From the NCBI GenBank assembly GCA_948567375.1, contig OX419758.1:48613001-48677000 (forward strand): a stretch of 64,000 nucleotides of DNA. The letters run 5' to 3'. This DNA is from Lunularia cruciata. Lineage: Eukaryota; Streptophyta; Marchantiopsida; Lunulariales; Lunulariaceae. Position numbers and translations under genes: made by a program. Positions 59,681 to 64,000 of the stretch are shown here, piece by piece. Within the stretch, counting starts at the first letter, position 1. Each line of letters begins with the position of its first letter. The notes under the pieces are model-generated. The model did no database searches and had not been told where the DNA came from. It saw only the letters and a list, made by a program, of their open reading frames with translations.

Positions 59681-60690
59681 AGAGAACAAAACAACCTCAT
59701 AAATTTTGGCAAAGGGGCATCTCTATTCTCTATTGTAATACTCCAAGGACAAGAGAAGAGAGAAAACATAGATTTCACACTAAATCATTCCATGCCCCAA
59801 AGGAGCACCTTCTCTTTATTATATAGACCAAGAGGATCTCCTCCAAGGAAACTCCACCATAGTACTAGGCACACAGATAGGTGACATGTCAGCAAGCTCC
59901 AGCCTTGGATTACTTACTTGGATGGGTGACATGTCGGTCCAGGTCCTATCTGGTTGGTCAAACAAGCTTTGATTGGAGGGAATCTTTTAGGGAATCTTCT
60001 TGTAGGAATCTCAAAATCACGTAGGTAAGGTATCATTGGAAAGCCCTTGATAAGACAAACTAGGGGGGGAGGGAAAGCCAACCTTAACTTTGTTGGGGAG
60101 GGAAATTAGCACATTTTTGAGGCCTAATTCATCCGTTTAGGCATCCAAAATTGCCTTCAAAGATTTCAAGCATATTTTGGTTCCTACTCTATTAGTGGAA
60201 GTACCCTTTTTTGGTGATACCTCTTTTTGATCTGTTTAGTCCATCATATGTAACATCCTTCCATATGTTACCAAACTAATTCTCACCTTTAAATCATATG
60301 TCTAGCTATTGATTCTAAGGTCTTCAAGTCTATTTCGGTTTTTGCCCTATTAGTAGAATTTCTCTTTTGGTGATACTCTATCTGATCTATTTTGACACCA
60401 TCATGTATAACATCATTCCAGATATTACCAAACCAAATTTCACATTTAGATCATATGGGTAGCTCTTGGTATAACATCTATGCAGAACCAAAAAACAACC
60501 TCATAAACTTTGGCAAAGAGGCATCTCTATTCTCTCTGCACACAAAACAAAAAAACAACCTCGTAATTTAGGCAAAGGGGCATTTCTATATTTTGCACAC
60601 AGAACAAAAAAAAACCTCCTAAATTTTGGCAAAGGTGCATCTCTATTCTATGCGCACAGAAAACAAACAATCTCATAATTTTCATTCCGT
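59681..60690. repeat. 57-60-bp tandem array, split by a solo LTR
   Basis: The unit contains CAACCTCATAAATTTTGGCA followed by AAGGGGCATCTCTATTCT. One copy lies left of the solo LTR (59681-59733); at least three lie right of it (GGCAAAG starts at 60512, 60571 and 60628) plus a partial copy to about 60690. The array is absent from copy A. Confidence 0.85.
59734..60476 (-). mobile_element. Solo LTR of the third family, with perfect target duplication
   Basis: 743 bp, TGTAATACTCC...GGTATAACA, flanked by TCTAT on both sides (59729-59733, 60477-60481). It interrupts one unit of the 57-60-bp array; joining the flanks restores the repeat. The strand is inferred as for the 53639 copy. Confidence 0.93.
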
Positions 60691-60900
60691 AACAAGAAAA
60701 CAAGTTCATGACTTTCAATTCATCACTCAATGGTGAACAAGAGTTTACATTTCATATTTGTACCAAGAGACAACTATCATAAATTAAAATTTTTAATAAT
60801 GAAATCAGAATTTTGGAGAGTTTAAACAAAATCACTCCTCCTTTTAACCTTCCCAAAACCCACACTCAAATCTTCCCAGTCCAAACCAATTCACTTTGGC
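60691..60900. other. Harbinger copy B subterminal spacer
   Basis: AT-rich non-coding sequence between the two tandem arrays; nothing further seen. Confidence 0.4.
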
Positions 60901-61074
60901 TTCCAACTCTGGCTACGGGTCTCTCAAATCTTCTTGCATTGTCAAAATTCACTTCCCCTTCCAACTCTAGCTATGGGTCTCTCAAATCTTCATCCGTTGT
61001 CAAAATTCACTCCTCCTTCCAACTCTGGCTATGGGTCTCTCAAATCTTCTTCCACTGTCAATTTTTGCATGCCC
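60901..61074. repeat. 58-bp tandem repeat, three units
   Basis: TTCCAACTCT-GGCTATGGGTCTCTCAAATC and the spacer GTCAAAATTCACT repeat with an exact 58-bp period (starts at 60901, 60959 and 61017). It lies about 400 bp inside the right end of the element. Confidence 0.9.
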
Positions 61075-61461
61075 TTAAAACTTTCAACTCATGGTCCCTC
61101 CAATCTTCCTCAATGGTCAAAAATCTCATTCCGTGTCATCTGGTGCATAAATCTATCAACTTTTGATTACCATGGGTGTTCTCACACATCATGGATGCTC
61201 TCTTTGGTGGCCACCACTTTCACAATAACCCTAAACAATATAATTTATTAACCCAAATATGTAATCAATGCACTACAAAGTGATAACGGAATGTTCCTTA
61301 TCCCTTATTTTCTGTGAACCACCATATATGGATTGTGCTAATAATAAGGAACTTGGCCCAAACTCCATAGCAAGACCTTTTCTACCTCTTGTTCACACCC
61401 CGTACAGATTTAGTCAACGCTTTGTAACTATCTATATGAAAAATTATGAAACTTTGTATAA

Positions 61462-61479
61462 CTATTTTTGAAACCTCCT
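61462..61479. repeat. Right terminal inverted repeat, Harbinger copy B
   Basis: CTATTTTTGAAACCTCCT; two mismatches to the inverse of the left end. Followed by AAT, the same triplet as before the left end. Confidence 0.7.
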
Positions 61480-61482
61480 AAT

Positions 61483-63870
61483 GATAAAAAATTAGTTGAT
61501 AATGAGATTGTAAGAAAAAAATAAAGTAACCTACAAAGTAAATGGAGCTTAGCTTCAATGCATCAAAACAAAATTTTTTTCCTATTATACTTAGAATGTC
61601 AATGTTATGTAAATCAAACTGTCTACATACCACTAGAAATATATCCAAAGAAACATCCTTTGGTGTTAGTACTTTCCTTTATAAGAGGGTTTTAGAAATA
61701 AGTTTATAGGTAGCTGTAAATTTGCATAAGGAAATTAACATGTAAGCTATGAGAAAAATTATTGGAATCAATAAACTTTGAACATGTAAAAAACTAGCAA
61801 CTTATAAATTTTTTGAGGTTATAGATATTTTGTAAAAAATTATGAAGGTATTAATTAAAGCATTCTCTTATTTGCATGTATGATTGACATCTCTTTTTCC
61901 CCTTACAAGCGTAAACCCAAAATCAATTTGTTAGATGATTCATTTAATACTTCTTGTAATACTCCATTGAACCACATCTTTAATGTAATCAACTAATTTT
62001 AAGAACTGAATGGTCCAAAGGCTTTCATCACCCTACAGATAACCTATGTCACCCATATAAATCCATAAAGTTGATAATTGAAACCCCAATGTACCAACCA
62101 ATATTCTTTATGGAACAATGGACAACTCTATTCCAATGCATACTACAAAGGAAGAAGGGAAAGAAAGCTCCATCTCATCTAGTATGGTAAGTTCTCAGGC
62201 AATCCTTGATAAGCCGGTCTCCTTAAGCTTTGTAAAGATGAATGCAAATGAAATGATATTAAAAGTGTTTTCACCATCCATCCTTAAAAAAAAACTCTAG
62301 GTGAAGATCTAAGAATGCTTTACTGCAAAGATATATAGCTTCACAACCTCTTGATGTAGCAACTATAAATTGATATGGATCAAGGTATTACTAAAAGTGA
62401 AAATGATACCTTATGATTATGAGATTTCTAAAAAGATTCTATAAGACCTCTTGAAGAGCAATTGTTCTAATGCCTTCTTAATCACAAGAAATCAACTAGC
62501 ATGTAGCACTTTTTAGATTGATGTAGGAATCTCTTCCCTCATTACTATTACAATCACTTAAAATAACTCCAAAAACCACTAGAGGGATCATTTGCCTAGA
62601 AGCAACCTTTAAGATGCTTGTAAATCATCTTTGACAAACCTGCTAAAGAGAAATATAGAGCTTTGTACAATATATAAGCAAAAACAATTGATCAAGATAT
62701 AATAACTCCTCAAGTTGATACTCCAAAAGATACTTGTCACCACATTTGTAGTGCCAAAGTTAGTTTGCTTGGATGCTAGAGTGGTAATGTTGGCAATCAT
62801 AGTTCTTTTGGTAGTTGCTCATGCACTACTTGATGATGACCATATTTCATGTTAGGGCTATTAATCACATGGTGGGACTCATGATCACTTGCACTATTTG
62901 CATTGTCAGATTTGCAATAAATGGCATGTTAGGACTAGAGACCTAGGTTGAGCAAAGGGGTATACTTTTAAAGTGCAATTCCAAAAAGCTCACATCTTTG
63001 ATGTTGAGTCTTTGAGTTTTTGGCTATGGTAGATAGAGTCAGATGAGCATAAATTATAGCCTCCTACCTAGAGTGGATGTGGTTTGATTATAATTAGTGT
63101 CCAATTTATGGCAAATTTTGAGTGGAGGATGAAGTTTAGATCCAATTTGAGAATGATTTGAGTAGAAGAGTTGGATTGATTACATTAGAGAAGTGAGAGT
63201 CAAGGGAAATTGGATGCAAGAAGGCAAAGTAAGAGTGAGAAGTAAGAGTGAGAGGATTGATGGTATCTCCAAGCTTGGCTAATTGCTAATATATTTTATT
63301 GTAGTCCTAGATTTCCTTGAGAGTGGTCATATATGGAAGCCATGTTTGAGTTGATGTAGATTTGGCAATGAGACAAATGGTGTGTGGAAGGGTTGCCTAA
63401 ATTTCTCATAATTGAGCTCAATTTTGAGTCAATGGATGTCAATTTGAGGGCAAGAGAGTGAAATCAAAGACCTGGTGTTGTATTAGACTTGAGAACCAAA
63501 ATAAGAGGCGGATTTAGGAACACATCTCTTCAAATTAGAAATTTGGAGATCCTCTTCTTCTCAATATGGCTCAAGTTGATAGTTAGAAAAGGATTTGGTG
63601 GTCAACTAATTGTAGAGGAGGTATGTCAGAGGTAGAGGTTGTTTAGAGTTGGAAGTTATATGAATTGCCCTAGCTAGTGCTCAAGTTGGTGAAGCTTGGC
63701 CAGATTTGGAGAGGTTGGAATTGGCAGGATAAAGAGCCTCAATTGGCATTTAGAGGCTACAAAGGACCATCAAGCTAAATTTGCTAGCAAGAGGCTAGCT
63801 AGTTTAGACGAGTGTTTTTTTTGTAGTTTTTGGTTATTGTTTGGCAAAATCTACCAATCCTCCTAGATTG
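61483..63870. other. Spacer, no recognisable gene
   Basis: AT-rich to about 62.9 kb, then G/A-rich on plus (63.0-63.8 kb) with many short AGTGAGAG/TTGGAGA-type words. No frame over 65 codons. A decayed repeat is likely for the second part, but I cannot name it. Confidence 0.45.
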
Positions 63871-63878
63871 TATACAAT

Positions 63879-63938
63879 GGGGTTTGAACCCCAGATCTTT
63901 GGTTCCTTAACTAGTGCACTAACCAATTGGTCCACCCT
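63879..63938 (-). repeat. tRNA-like segment, probably a SINE head or tRNA relic
   Basis: On minus it has an A-box-like TGGACCAATTGGTTAG, a central AAGGAACCAAAGATCT, and a T-arm GGGGTTCAAACCCC with the B-box core GGTTCAAACC, at normal tRNA spacing. The acceptor stem does not close (start GAGGGTG, no pairing 3' end), so it is not a functional tRNA. RNA polymerase III promoter boxes in this arrangement are typical of tRNA-derived SINEs. The downstream end of the element is not delimited. Confidence 0.5.
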
Positions 63939-64000
63939 CACTTGTTATCCTAGTGATTGATTTATTGATACCTATACACATGTAGCTTTAACTAGGAGCG

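Larger units (their letters stand above)
50888..61479. mobile_element. PIF/Harbinger-like transposon, copy B, about 10.6 kb with two solo-LTR insertions
   Basis: The left end AGGGGGTTTCAGAAATAG (50888-50905) is repeated inverted at the right end (61462-61479, CTATTTTTGAAACCTCCT) with two mismatches in 18. The flanking triplets are AAT on both sides (50885-50887, 61480-61482). Inside are a trihelix/Myb-like ORF (plus), a 10-bp minisatellite, a solo LTR, a coiled-coil gene of unknown family (minus), a spacer, a DDE transposase (minus), tandem arrays, and a second solo LTR. Without the solo LTRs the length is about 9.1 kb, large for this superfamily. From 55270 to the right end it is collinear with copy A. 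The left 4.4 kb is joined to the element only by the terminal repeat. Confidence 0.7.

Noticed and set aside
53639-60476. Two like-oriented LTRs read as one 6.8-kb retrotransposon
   Set aside because: Each LTR has its own 5-bp duplication, the right one splits a tandem repeat that rejoins when it is removed, and the sequence between them is Harbinger sequence shared with copy A.
59681-61074. Regularly spaced repeats resembling a CRISPR array
   Set aside because: Units are adjacent without unique spacers, and the DNA is eukaryotic transposon sequence.

Overview
The window is nuclear DNA of a land plant. It has spliceosomal introns with GT-AG borders, an intact HAK/KUP/KT potassium transporter gene, plant Gypsy-type retrotransposons with tRNA-Asp-like primer sites, and PIF/Harbinger DNA transposons. 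The transporter's introns are fairly short (110-1213 bp), and the gene sits alone among AT-rich spacers and old retroelements. That would fit a bryophyte or another non-seed plant, but this is only an inference; no marker in the window fixes the lineage.

Left part, 1-20421: one large, old Gypsy element (called Gypsy-1 here) on the minus strand. Its 5' LTR remnant and primer site lie near 19.8 kb. Gag is at 18.3-19.7 and 9.4-10.8 kb, protease-RT-RNase H-integrase runs from 8.8 down to 4.6 kb, and a very long 3' LTR covers 0.75-4.6 kb. A second Gypsy element (Gypsy-2, 10830 to about 18290, also minus, reverse transcriptase deleted) is inserted in its gag. A solo LTR of the Gypsy-2 family is inserted in its integrase. 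A solo LTR of a third family is inserted in the Gypsy-2 gag, so three levels of nesting can be read.

20473-25762 and 50888-61479: two copies of a large PIF/Harbinger-like transposon in the same orientation. The left copy has lost its left half. The right copy is about 10.6 kb including two solo-LTR insertions, with matching 18-bp terminal inverted repeats. It carries a trihelix/Myb-like ORF on plus, a coiled-coil protein of unknown family on minus that the left copy shares, and a DDE transposase on minus. Both copies are dead.

25763-42257: mostly AT-rich spacer. It holds a GC-rich island with a perfect 19-bp-stem hairpin, a broken Myb/SANT-like gene, several copies of a short dispersed motif, an unrecognised decayed coding region (31.6-34.2 kb), a second perfect 19-bp-stem hairpin (38.3 kb) and simple repeats.

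42258-47482: the only clearly functional gene, a nine-exon potassium transporter of 824 residues. It has a candidate TATA box 1.46 kb upstream of the ATG and a five-codon upstream ORF.

61480-64000: spacer without a recognisable gene, ending in a tRNA-like (SINE-head-like) segment. Apart from the transporter, all coding sequence seen is mobile-element debris rich in C-to-T and G-to-A changes, as expected of long-methylated repeats.
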